Shown here: one piece after another, positions 1 through 6,762 of the stretch
Layout: every line of letters starts with the position of its first letter
Numbering within the stretch: the stretch's first letter is position 1
Origin: CAZNYN01 sp964577295
GTDB taxonomy: Bacteria > Synergistota > Synergistia > Synergistales > Synergistaceae
Reading direction: 5' to 3'
DNA: 61,850 nucleotides
NCBI GenBank assembly: GCA_964577295.1
Contig: CAZNYN010000008.1
Location: forward strand, 1 to 61,850
Made by a program: the position numbers and the translations under genes
Notes under the pieces: generated by a model
What the model saw: the letters and a program-made list of their open reading frames with translations, nothing else
Databases searched by the model: none
Told to the model about the DNA's origin: nothing

Positions 1-56
1 ACAGAGTAGTGCTGGACGTAACGAGCAAGCCCCCTGCAACGATAGAGTGGGAATAA
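1..56 (+). CDS. guaA: GMP synthase (glutamine-hydrolysing), C-terminal end only
   Basis: Frame 3 runs open from the window edge to a TAA at 54-56. It encodes 17 residues starting RVVLDV and ending KPPATIEWE. That ending is the highly conserved C-terminus of GuaA (E. coli GuaA also ends in KPPATIEWE), which forms the dimerisation domain of the enzyme that aminates XMP to GMP. Only the tail is present; the rest lies upstream of the window. The identification rests on this short but distinctive motif and the stop right after it. The 3' end of guaA is a known integration site for genomic islands, which matters because foreign-looking DNA follows. Confidence 0.8.
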   Translation, partial: RVVLDVTSKPPATIEWE

Positions 57-150
57 CCGAAGTCAAAAAAGCATGGTGAACATGTGAATTAGAGGGGCTT
101 AATATACCTTGTGTCAATAGAACGGCAACATAGATTATAAAAAAGAAAAA

Positions 151-186
151 ACGCTGGCTGAAGAAATATTCAGCCAGCGTTTTTGT
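151..186 (+). terminator. Rho-independent terminator after guaA
   Basis: A perfect 12-bp stem (ACGCTGGCTGAA paired with TTCAGCCAGCGT) with a 6-nt loop is followed by TTTT and preceded by an A-run, so it could work in both directions. It lies about 95 bases after the guaA stop and probably ends that transcript. Confidence 0.85.
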
Positions 187-312
187 GGTTAGATAGATTG
201 GGTCGCTAAGATAAATAAGCGTCGGTCATGTTCCGAAGATAGTGTGTTGATGAAAAACATTTTTGTTTAATTTTTTGCTTACGGTTTAGCTAAGAAAAAA
301 GCGGATAAAATA

Positions 313-326
313 AAACCTCTAGGTTT
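313..326. promoter_or_regulatory. Palindrome, possible operator for the HTH regulator of the RM cassette
   Basis: AAACCT-CT-AGGTTT is a perfect inverted repeat 8 bases upstream of a plausible -35 box (TTGTTA, 334-339). A small HTH protein is the first gene of the cassette, and controller proteins of RM systems usually bind palindromes at their own promoter. The site is seen in the sequence; its role as an operator is inferred. Confidence 0.3.
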
Positions 327-459
327 CAAGGGTTTGTTATTTATATAAATTGTAGAATATATTCATTTTTAAGTGTATTTTTTATTTTATGCCTTGATTT
401 ACAGTTTGCTTTGTCGTATAATGAATAATGTTAAGTCGTGTTCTAAGAGGTGTTTTAAA

Positions 460-669
460 TTGGTAAGTGAAAAGATAAGAATTTTGTTGATAAAAAGAAA
501 AATGACAATGTCGGAGCTTGCTGACAGAATGGAAACTACGTCGCAAAACCTTAGTAATAAACTCAGCAGAGATAATTTTACGGAAAAAGAAATGAAAATA
601 ATGTCTGCCGCATTAGGTTGCAAGCTTGACATTACATTTACTATGGATGAAACGGGAGTACAACTATGA
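460..669 (+). CDS. Small Cro/CI-type helix-turn-helix regulator
   Basis: A 69-residue protein made almost wholly of an XRE-type HTH domain: EKIRILLIKRKMTMSELADRM forms the first helices and TTSQNLSNKLSRDNF the recognition helix region. The TTG at 460 is chosen as start because AGAGG sits 9 bases upstream. An ATG at 421 is in frame but has no ribosome binding site. The stop overlaps the start of the methylase gene (ATGA at 666-669), so the two are translationally coupled. By position and size it could act as a controller protein for the restriction system. Alternatively it belongs to a widespread family of Firmicutes-type HTH proteins with no proven RM role. It is A+T rich, unlike the downstream chromosome. 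Confidence 0.8.
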   Translation: MVSEKIRILLIKRKMTMSELADRMETTSQNLSNKLSRDNFTEKEMKIMSAALGCKLDITFTMDETGVQL

Positions 670-1556
670 ATGTAAAGCCTTTTATAAAATGGGCAGGTGG
701 CAAAAGCCAACTTTTGCCTTATATACGAAAAAAATATCCAAAAGAGCTTGGAAAATCAATTACAAAATACTGCGAGCCATTTGTTGGAGGCGGAGCAGTA
801 CTTTTTGACGTACTGTCAAACTATGAAATAGATGAAGTTTTACTCAACGATATAAACGCAGAACTCACCAACACATATTCTCATATAAAAAATAATTTGC
901 CTGAGTTGCTTGTAACTCTTACAAAAATACAAGAGCATTTTTTGCCCTTTGATGACGAGAGTCGAAAAAAATATTATTATGAGCAAAGAGAACGGTTTAA
1001 TTATCTAAAAGTGAATAGTGTCGAATCTATAAGCCTTGAAAAAGCAGCACTGTTCATATTTTTGAATAAAACTTGCTTTAATGGACTGTTTCGAGTAAAC
1101 AAAAAAGGATTATTTAATGTTCCTATGGGAGCATACAAAAAACCGGTAATATGTGACAAAGACAATCTTATTGCCATAAGTGCTCTGCTTAAAAATGTAA
1201 ATATTAAATGCAGTGACTATAAGGAGTGTTTGGGATTTATAGATAAAAATACCTTTGTTTATATAGATCCTCCCTATCGTCCCTTAACAGCGACAGCAAG
1301 CTTTACATCGTACGCAGCAGCAGATTTTAATGATAAGGAACAAATTGAACTCGCTGCCTTTGTGGATAGCATAACAGCTAAAAATGCAAAGGTTGTTATA
1401 AGCAATTCAGATCCCAAGAACAGCGATGAAGAGGACACCTTCTTTGATGACCTTTATGGACAATATGAAATTTTAAGAGTGAATGCAAAACGCATGATTA
1501 ACTGCAATGGTGAGAGCAGAGGAGACGTAAGCGAACTACTGATTTCAAATTATTAA
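666..1556 (+). CDS. dpnM: DNA adenine N6-methyltransferase, Dam/DpnM class (D12)
   Basis: This 296-residue protein has the class-alpha order of the Dam family. The N-terminus KPFIKWAGGKSQLL and the SAM-binding FVGGG (residues 39-43) come first, and the catalytic DPPY is at residues 201-204. Dam/DpnM enzymes methylate the adenine of GATC and protect the host from a cognate endonuclease. The gene overlaps the HTH regulator by 4 bases and the endonuclease gene starts 12 bases after its stop, so it sits in a regulator-methylase-endonuclease operon. The length matches DpnM-type enzymes (about 270-290 aa). GATC specificity is inferred from the DpnII-type partner. The symbol is by family, not proven orthology. 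Confidence 0.9.
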   Translation: MNVKPFIKWAGGKSQLLPYIRKKYPKELGKSITKYCEPFVGGGAVLFDVLSNYEIDEVLLNDINAELTNTYSHIKNNLPELLVTLTKIQEHFLPFDDESRKKYYYEQRERFNYLKVNSVESISLEKAALFIFLNKTCFNGLFRVNKKGLFNVPMGAYKKPVICDKDNLIAISALLKNVNIKCSDYKECLGFIDKNTFVYIDPPYRPLTATASFTSYAAADFNDKEQIELAAFVDSITAKNAKVVISNSDPKNSDEEDTFFDDLYGQYEILRVNAKRMINCNGESRGDVSELLISNY

Positions 1557-1567
1557 GGGGACTGAAT

Positions 1568-2476
1568 ATGAAATCTATAGACAAATACAAATCAATGGGT
1601 ATTCTTTCTGAAAATGCGGCCTTTGAATATTTACTGTCAAACCTAAAAGATACTATCCGCACCTACGATTTTTTTGTTGCTTGGGAAAAGGTACTTGGAA
1701 ATGTGTCTCAAATTGAAGTATCGTTAAATATTTTGAACTCGCTAATAGGTAAAGAAGATATTGTAATCAAGCTAAAAGAGCTTATAACGCAATATCCTGA
1801 GATTGTCCCGGTTATTCCATTTCTAATTGCGGTGCGTGGTACAAACATTAAGGTTGCGGACATGGGCGGGGATATTGAGTATTCTTTTTCAAAGAGAAAA
1901 TCTTATACGGATGATCAGATAGAGAAAATTATTTTCTTCGCCGAGAAAAGCGGATTGCTCAAAGTTATCGCTGATAAAAGTATTAAAAATCTTGTAGATT
2001 ATGCGATCGGTGTTGAGGTAGGACTTGATACCAATGCCCGTAAAAATCGCAGTGGTACGGCTATGGAGAACTTGACGGAAGTTTATGTTAAGGCTATCTG
2101 TGATAAACATGGATTTAAGTATCTTAAGCAAGCGACAGTTGCAAAAATTAAGCAAGAGTTTGGAAAAACAGTGTCTACAGATAAAGCGGACAGACACTTT
2201 GACTTTGCAATCGATACAGGAAACATGGTGTACCTTATGGAAGTTAATTATTATAGCGGCGGTGGCTCAAAGCTGAAATCTGTAGCAGGAGAGTTTAATA
2301 GTTTGTTTAGCCTTGTTAAAAACGAGAATACAGGTTTTATATGGGTTACTGATGGCGAGGGATGGTTGACTGCAAAACGTGCCCTGAGAGAAACTTTTGA
2401 CTGTATAGACTATGTAATGAATATAAATATGATTGAACAAGGCTTACTTGAAGAAATTTTTGTAAGTGCGCTGTAG
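1568..2476 (+). CDS. Type II restriction endonuclease, DpnII/MboI family (GATC)
   Basis: A 302-residue protein resembling R.DpnII along its length. It has an N-terminal segment with FLLSNL-like helices and YDFFVAWEKV, then a C-terminal core carrying RKNRSGTAMENL and the acidic/lysine residues DRHFDFAID and VYLMEVNYY. These resemble a PD-(D/E)XK-type active site (D in HFDFA, E in MEVNYY). The family cleaves unmethylated GATC. ATG at 1568 follows AAGGGGAC, a good ribosome binding site. It lies between two methylase genes and shares their A+T-rich composition. Activity cannot be judged from sequence, but the frame is intact. Confidence 0.85.
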   Translation: MKSIDKYKSMGILSENAAFEYLLSNLKDTIRTYDFFVAWEKVLGNVSQIEVSLNILNSLIGKEDIVIKLKELITQYPEIVPVIPFLIAVRGTNIKVADMGGDIEYSFSKRKSYTDDQIEKIIFFAEKSGLLKVIADKSIKNLVDYAIGVEVGLDTNARKNRSGTAMENLTEVYVKAICDKHGFKYLKQATVAKIKQEFGKTVSTDKADRHFDFAIDTGNMVYLMEVNYYSGGGSKLKSVAGEFNSLFSLVKNENTGFIWVTDGEGWLTAKRALRETFDCIDYVMNINMIEQGLLEEIFVSAL

Positions 2477-2555
2477 TCAAATTAATGTTAAACATTGTAA
2501 GTGGCAGCTTGATAAAACTTATAAAATAGCGAGAGTGTATATCGAGGAATATTAG

Positions 2556-3308
2556 ATGACTAAAAATAAAATTACACAATGGAAACCTGAAAACTTTGAA
2601 CTTGAAATGACTACACACTGGTCTTTTCCTGAGCGCGGTAACTGGGCAACCCATGATGCTAAATGGCGCGGCAACTGGTCGCCATATATACCGAGAAATT
2701 TATTGCTTCGTTACTCAAAAGAAAAGGATTTAGTGCTTGATCAATTTGCCGGTGGTGGAACTACTCTTGTAGAGGCAAAGCTGCTCAATCGAAATATTAT
2801 CGGCATAGATGTCAACAATGTGGCTTTAGATCGTTGTAGAGAAAAAATTGACTTTGAGCATGATGGTGCTGATGGCAAGGTTTATCTTCACAATGCAGAT
2901 GCAAGAAATCTTGACTTTATATTGGACGAAAGTATTGACTTTATATGCACTCACCCACCCTATGCCAATATCATTGAGTATAGCGAGGACATAGAGGAAG
3001 ATTTATCTCACTTAAAAATACCACAGTTTTTGGAAGAAATGAAAAAAGTAGCTGCTGAAAGCTACCGAGTTTTGAAAAAGGGCAAGTTCTGTGCCATCCT
3101 TATGGGAGATACAAGGGTTAAAGGTTGCGTACAGCCCATGAGCTTTGAAGTGATGAAGATTTTTGAAGCGGCAGGTTTTAAGTTAAAAGAAATAATTATA
3201 AAAGAACAACACAACTGCAGAGCAACAGGCTATTGGAAAACAAATAGCGTAAAATATAATTTCTTGTTGCTGGCTCACGAGTATTTGTTTGTATTTAGGA
3301 AAGAATAA
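2556..3308 (+). CDS. Second DNA methyltransferase, N4/N6 (beta-class-like) with HPPY motif
   Basis: This 250-residue SAM-dependent methylase has its SAM-binding motif FAGGGTTL at about residues 64-71, followed by GIDVNN. Its catalytic motif reads THPPYANII (residues 132-140) instead of the usual DPPY/NPPY. The order of motifs suggests an amino-methylase of the N-4/N-6 group. DpnII systems often carry a second methylase (DpnA), and the position fits, but an HPPY catalytic tetrad is atypical for DpnA. It may instead modify a different sequence or single-stranded DNA. ATG at 2556 lies 79 bases after the endonuclease stop. The call as a DNA methylase is firm; the target is unknown. Confidence 0.8.
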   Translation: MTKNKITQWKPENFELEMTTHWSFPERGNWATHDAKWRGNWSPYIPRNLLLRYSKEKDLVLDQFAGGGTTLVEAKLLNRNIIGIDVNNVALDRCREKIDFEHDGADGKVYLHNADARNLDFILDESIDFICTHPPYANIIEYSEDIEEDLSHLKIPQFLEEMKKVAAESYRVLKKGKFCAILMGDTRVKGCVQPMSFEVMKIFEAAGFKLKEIIIKEQHNCRATGYWKTNSVKYNFLLLAHEYLFVFRKE

Positions 3309-3645
3309 ACATATCGTTCTCAATATAACTGCCGCTTTTGCAATTTTGGATAGTGTTTGAAAATACAAAAATCGTGATTAACCAAGTGAAGTGCTTTTGG
3401 TTTGTATCAGGAAAGAGGCAAAAAATAGAAGGTTTCCTCCGTCATACAAAGGGTGCAATTCCCCGGTATAGGAAGTAAACCCAAACCTTCAAAATATATT
3501 TTAAAAGCTCAGAAATAGGTCTATCACAAATTTTGTGTAAACCGGTCAAAGATGCAAAATTAGGCTGTCGAATTTGAGCCTGGTGGCGATTTGCCGCCAA
3601 GCTTTGTTTTCGTTTCCGGTTTGCGGACAGTGGTATTGTTTCGCC
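3309..3645. other. Gap between the RM cassette and the replication-type gene
   Basis: No open frame of note. It holds a nested hairpin at 3428-3490 (separate entry) and a second short hairpin around 3582-3600 (TGGCG...CGCCA), both lying downstream of the convergent minus-strand gene. Base composition shifts from A+T rich to more balanced near 3540. Confidence 0.5.
3428..3490. other. Nested hairpin, possible structured RNA or minus-strand terminator
   Basis: Paired segments are nested: GAAGGTTT (3428-3435) with AAACCTTC (3483-3490), then TTCCT with AGGAA, ATAC with GTAT and GGG with CCC, leaving a TGCAATT loop. On the minus strand the structure is followed by TATTTTTTG, so it could terminate transcription of the gene ending at 3646. 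Part of the core (CCCCGGTA..GGAAGT) reappears near 4597-4612. I do not recognise a known RNA family. Confidence 0.45.
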
Positions 3646-4383
3646 TTATTTGTCGGCGGTTATTTCGCGCTTGGCGAATAGTCTTTCATATAGCCGTGCC
3701 ACGTATTCTTCCGCACTTTCTTTCGGCTGTGCAACTACATTTTTCAAGCCATAGCCACCTGCCTCTATTTTGGCTATGGTTTTTTCCCTGATGAGGAAGT
3801 CAAAATTAGGTTTCCATTTTTGCGGGTTTTTGCCCATCAGCCATGGCGACATTTTTATGTTTTGAAAGTATTCCTGCCACCATTCCGCTCTTTGGAAACG
3901 AGGGCTTTTTTGTATCAAAACGGTAAATTTTTCTATGTTGTTTTTAGCTGTTTTTATCGGGTTTTTCAGCTCCGGCAGCGTCTTATAAAATGTTGTTATC
4001 ACTGTATTTAAGAGAGCTTCTGCCTCTGCTGTGGGTTGTTTCAATTTGTAGACACTCCGTTCCGTGATCAACAGCTCGGACGGGCTGTTCCGCTTAGGCG
4101 GAACAGCTAAATTATGTTTTTTGTCGACTGTTACCGCATAAGTTGCTTTTTCATTGTGCCTTTTTGCCTCGTACATTTCTATTTGCCCTTTCTCTTTTAG
4201 ATTCTTTAAATTTCTCCATAATGTGCTTCTTGAAAATGTCGTTGCTTTTGACAGCTCTGCCAGAGAAACGGAACACTGCATGTCCTTTGTGCTTTTAAGC
4301 AGCATGGACGTGAGGATGACTTTCTCTGTGGGGTTAAGAGAGCTGTTTGTCAAAACGTTGTTGATGTTTCCGGTGAGTTTCAC
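3646..4383 (-). CDS. Phage/plasmid-type replication protein with winged-helix domain
   Basis: A 245-residue protein. The N-terminal 90 residues look like a winged HTH (SSLNPTEKVILTSML, then TTFSRSTLWRNLKNLKEKG). The C-terminal part has the pattern WWQEYF...SPWLMG...WKPNFDFLI...KIEAGGYG, which resembles the C-terminal domain of phage replisome-organiser/DnaT-like proteins. GTG at 4383 is chosen because AGAGGA lies 6 bases before it; the in-frame ATG 12 codons earlier lacks a clear site. It stands alone, with no integrase, primase or phage genes near it, so it is probably a remnant or part of a small element. The family assignment is by motif pattern only. Confidence 0.6.
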   Translation of the reverse strand: MKLTGNINNVLTNSSLNPTEKVILTSMLLKSTKDMQCSVSLAELSKATTFSRSTLWRNLKNLKEKGQIEMYEAKRHNEKATYAVTVDKKHNLAVPPKRNSPSELLITERSVYKLKQPTAEAEALLNTVITTFYKTLPELKNPIKTAKNNIEKFTVLIQKSPRFQRAEWWQEYFQNIKMSPWLMGKNPQKWKPNFDFLIREKTIAKIEAGGYGLKNVVAQPKESAEEYVARLYERLFAKREITADK

Positions 4384-4849
4384 AGCAGTTCCTCTTCTTT
4401 CAAAAGTTATTCTCCGCATGAGGAAGAGCTTTTCTGCCGTACTTTCGAAATATATAACAGTGCTCCTCCATCGACACTTGCGTTAAATGTAATTTAAGGA
4501 TTGTAATAGATATCATATAGTATGTGTATAAGGATAACATATAGTAATTAAAAATACAAGTGGGTGTTGCGTCAGTTGTGATGTCGTTTGGCACTCCCCG
4601 GTAGGGAAGTCGCTTCGTACTAGAGTAAAACGCCGCGTTTTGCGCAAGCCGTCCTCTTTTTCTATCAAGTATTTAAGAATCACTAAGCGACCGTTAAGCA
4701 ATCCCTCGACCTCCGATCTGCAAAGGTTCTCCATCTCCTCTTGGCTATTGTGATTACTTTAGTTTTCTGCAAGTAGTTTTATCCTGTTCTATTTGTCTTA
4801 ATTGTGGTATTTTAATAGGGCTAGTCATATTTTGGGGGAGGAACTTCGA
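4384..4849. other. Gap upstream of the DUF3084 operon
   Basis: About 465 bases with only one weak short ORF on the minus strand (4513-4734). It contains a short CCCCGGTA/GGGAAGT motif (4597-4612) similar to the core of the hairpin at 3428-3490. No convincing promoter with both boxes was found for the gene at 4850. Confidence 0.4.
4513..4734 (-). CDS. Possible small protein of unknown function
   Basis: An open frame of 73 codons beginning MENLCRSEVE. AAGAGGAG is very close before the ATG (2-base spacing, tighter than normal). The first 50 residues are polar with many Arg and Lys; the tail (QLTQHPLVFLITICYPYTH) looks like read-through of non-coding sequence. I do not recognise a family. It lies next to a probable mobile-element remnant and may be a fragment or chance ORF. 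Confidence 0.2.
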   Translation of the reverse strand: MENLCRSEVEGLLNGRLVILKYLIEKEDGLRKTRRFTLVRSDFPTGECQTTSQLTQHPLVFLITICYPYTHTI

Positions 4850-6049
4850 TTGTTTGAGCTTATCAAAGAAATGAATTGGAATCTGCTCGGCACGCTTATA
4901 ATCGTAAGCTCTGTTGTCGCATGGGTTGGCGATGTTGTAGGCATGAAGCTTGGCAAAAAAAGGATCACTTTCCTTAGTCTTCGTCCAAAACATACATCAA
5001 GAATAATATCGGTAATGACAGGCATCGGCATAGCAATTTTCACTCTCTTTGCGATAAGTATCGCATCCGAGCCTGTGCGGACCGCCCTTTTCAGTATGAA
5101 TTATGTCCAAAATCAAATAACAAGCCTGACAGCCGAGTTGCAGAAGAACAGGTCCAGCCTTCAGGGAATGGAGCTTGAGCTTTTTGCCAGCAAGGATGAC
5201 CTTGAGGACAAGCAGGTGGAGCTTCAGAATGTTGAAAAAAAGCTCGCTGCCGGTACAAAGAAGCTGAAAGAGGCAAATGCACAGCTCGATACAATGCGTC
5301 TCCAAGTCGCAAAAACTGAGGAGAAGCAGGCTAATCTCCTGAAGGAGAATGCCAAGATAGTGCAGGAGAGTAAGAATCTCAATATGTCCATAAGGACTCT
5401 CAAGGATGAGGCGGAGAAGCTGAAGGGCGGAATACAGAAGCTGCGCGAGGGACGCATAGCTGTTCTTACGGGAGAGCTGGTGGCTCAAGGCGTTATTCAG
5501 GAACCGTCCGTATCTTCGTATCAAGCGGAGCAGTTTATATCCCGTCTTTCGGACGAGGTATGCGCAATGATGGCTTACAGATTCGGAAAGAAGAAGGAAG
5601 ATATTCCTCTTCCCGTGCTTGACGATGTGTCATATGCGGAAGTCAAAACTCTTATTACAAAGAATAAGGGAAGATGGCTTGTGCGCATGATGTCAAGTTC
5701 AAATGCGGTGGAGGGCGAACCTGTAAAAATCACGCTTCAAGCATATAAGACAAAGCTCATCTTTAAGGCGGAAGAGACTCTTTATGAAACGCATATTCCG
5801 GCACAGAGCCCGAGAAATGTCGTCGAGGAGATTGTTTTTAAGTCTCTCAAGATGCTTAATGCGGATGCTGTCCGCAAGGGAGTGTTAAGAGATCCCCTTA
5901 CGGGTAATGTAGGCTCTATAGATACTGCAGAATTTATGGATTATATAGAAGGGGTAACTTTGAGCAGTACGGATAAGAAGCTCAAAATAGTTGCCGCGGG
6001 TGACATCTACACAGAAGGTCCGGTAAAAGTAAAACTAATACTCAAGTGA
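4850..6049 (+). CDS. DUF3084 membrane-anchored coiled-coil protein
   Basis: A 399-residue protein starting at a TTG preceded by GGGGGAGGA. Two membrane segments near the N-terminus (about residues 11-30, TLIIVSSVVAWVGDVVG, and 52-74, GIGIAIFTLFAISIAS) are separated by a short KRITFLSLRPK loop. A long Gln/Glu/Lys/Leu-rich coiled coil (about 85-200) and a globular C-terminal domain follow. This is the layout of DUF3084 proteins, found mainly in Synergistota and Cyanobacteria and of unknown function; a structural role at the envelope is a guess. It heads an operon with a zinc-ribbon protein, an acetyltransferase and an HD-GYP protein spaced by 16 bases or less. Confidence 0.8.
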   Translation: MFELIKEMNWNLLGTLIIVSSVVAWVGDVVGMKLGKKRITFLSLRPKHTSRIISVMTGIGIAIFTLFAISIASEPVRTALFSMNYVQNQITSLTAELQKNRSSLQGMELELFASKDDLEDKQVELQNVEKKLAAGTKKLKEANAQLDTMRLQVAKTEEKQANLLKENAKIVQESKNLNMSIRTLKDEAEKLKGGIQKLREGRIAVLTGELVAQGVIQEPSVSSYQAEQFISRLSDEVCAMMAYRFGKKKEDIPLPVLDDVSYAEVKTLITKNKGRWLVRMMSSSNAVEGEPVKITLQAYKTKLIFKAEETLYETHIPAQSPRNVVEEIVFKSLKMLNADAVRKGVLRDPLTGNVGSIDTAEFMDYIEGVTLSSTDKKLKIVAAGDIYTEGPVKVKLILK

Positions 6050-6065
6050 CGAAAGAAGTAGTAAA

Positions 6066-6311
6066 ATGCTGATTGTTGCCTGTCAAAAATGCGGAGAGAT
6101 AAAGGTTCTTGCCGGTTCGCCAGATGCGAGAGGCGTGGCGAGTGCCGTTTGGACATGCGAGCACTGCGGAGCCGGGCAGGTTATGCAGCTTAATATAAGC
6201 AAGGATGCGCGCCGCGGAGATTTAAGAAAGATAATAGGAGGCCTTGCTTTGGCACCGTCTTCCGATGATTCTGCCGAAGATGATGATGGGGGCGAAGACT
6301 TAGATGAGTGA
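6066..6311 (+). CDS. Small zinc-ribbon protein
   Basis: An 81-residue protein with two CxxC pairs, C6/C9 and C31/C34, spaced as in a zinc ribbon, followed by an acidic Asp/Glu-rich tail (SSDDSAEDDDGGEDLDE). It probably binds one zinc ion. Its partner is unknown; such proteins often act through protein or nucleic acid contacts. Its stop overlaps the start of the acetyltransferase gene by 8 bases, so the two are coupled. Confidence 0.7.
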   Translation: MLIVACQKCGEIKVLAGSPDARGVASAVWTCEHCGAGQVMQLNISKDARRGDLRKIIGGLALAPSSDDSAEDDDGGEDLDE

Positions 6312-6747
6312 AGCAGAAAATAATGTAAACTGTCCCGGGTACTATTACTACGACAGCAAGCTGGCTGTGACACCCGAGGAACTGCAGGATTTATACCGTT
6401 TTACGAAGTGGGGAAGAAGCCGTTCTTTGGACCAAATTGCCAAAATGCTGACAGGTACGAGCATGTGCTTTTCTGTCAGGTACAACGGCAAACTCGTCGC
6501 TTTTTGCCGCATACTTACAGATTTTGTATTCAGAGCCTCTCTTTGGGATATTCTTGTCCACCCCGACCATCAGGGCAAGGGGCTCGGCTCTCAGCTTCTC
6601 TGTTATGCGATGAATCACCCCGCGATAAAGCCTGTTCCCATTGTGGTTACTTACACAAGCGAGCTCACCGACTTTATGGGGCGCCTCGGTTTTGAGGCCA
6701 GGGACGGGCTTATGATACTTCAGCGGCGGCCCATAGAGTATAGTTGA
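6304..6747 (+). CDS. GNAT-family N-acetyltransferase
   Basis: A 147-residue single-domain protein. The acetyl-CoA binding motif A is visible as DILVHPDHQGKGLGSQLL (about residues 79-96; R/Q-x-x-G-x-G/A signature), preceded by the conserved beta strands VRYNGKLVAFCRI. It moves acetyl from acetyl-CoA to an unknown amine. It overlaps the zinc-ribbon gene and the HD-GYP gene follows after 15 bases, so it is co-transcribed with both. The substrate cannot be read from sequence. Confidence 0.85.
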   Translation: MSEAENNVNCPGYYYYDSKLAVTPEELQDLYRFTKWGRSRSLDQIAKMLTGTSMCFSVRYNGKLVAFCRILTDFVFRASLWDILVHPDHQGKGLGSQLLCYAMNHPAIKPVPIVVTYTSELTDFMGRLGFEARDGLMILQRRPIEYS

Positions 6748-6762
6748 TTAAGGCTGTTATTC

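Larger units (their letters stand above)
57..459. other. Intergenic region between guaA and the restriction cassette
   Basis: No coding sequence is evident in these 400 bases. Contents: the terminator at 151-186, a 14-bp palindrome at 313-326, and a possible promoter with TTGTTA at 334-339, an 18-base spacer and TATATT at 358-363. A+T content rises sharply from about 240 onward, marking the probable left edge of acquired DNA. Confidence 0.5.

Noticed and set aside
3429..3490. Cobalamin riboswitch (GGGTGCAATTCCCC resembles part of the B12 box)
   Set aside because: The remaining conserved B12 riboswitch blocks (GCTG..CCCGC..ACTGT) are absent and no cobalamin gene follows.
60..4850. Integrase-made attachment repeat of the guaA end
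   Set aside because: No second copy of the guaA tail (GAGTGGGAATAA) was found in this interval and no integrase is present, so an att site cannot be claimed.
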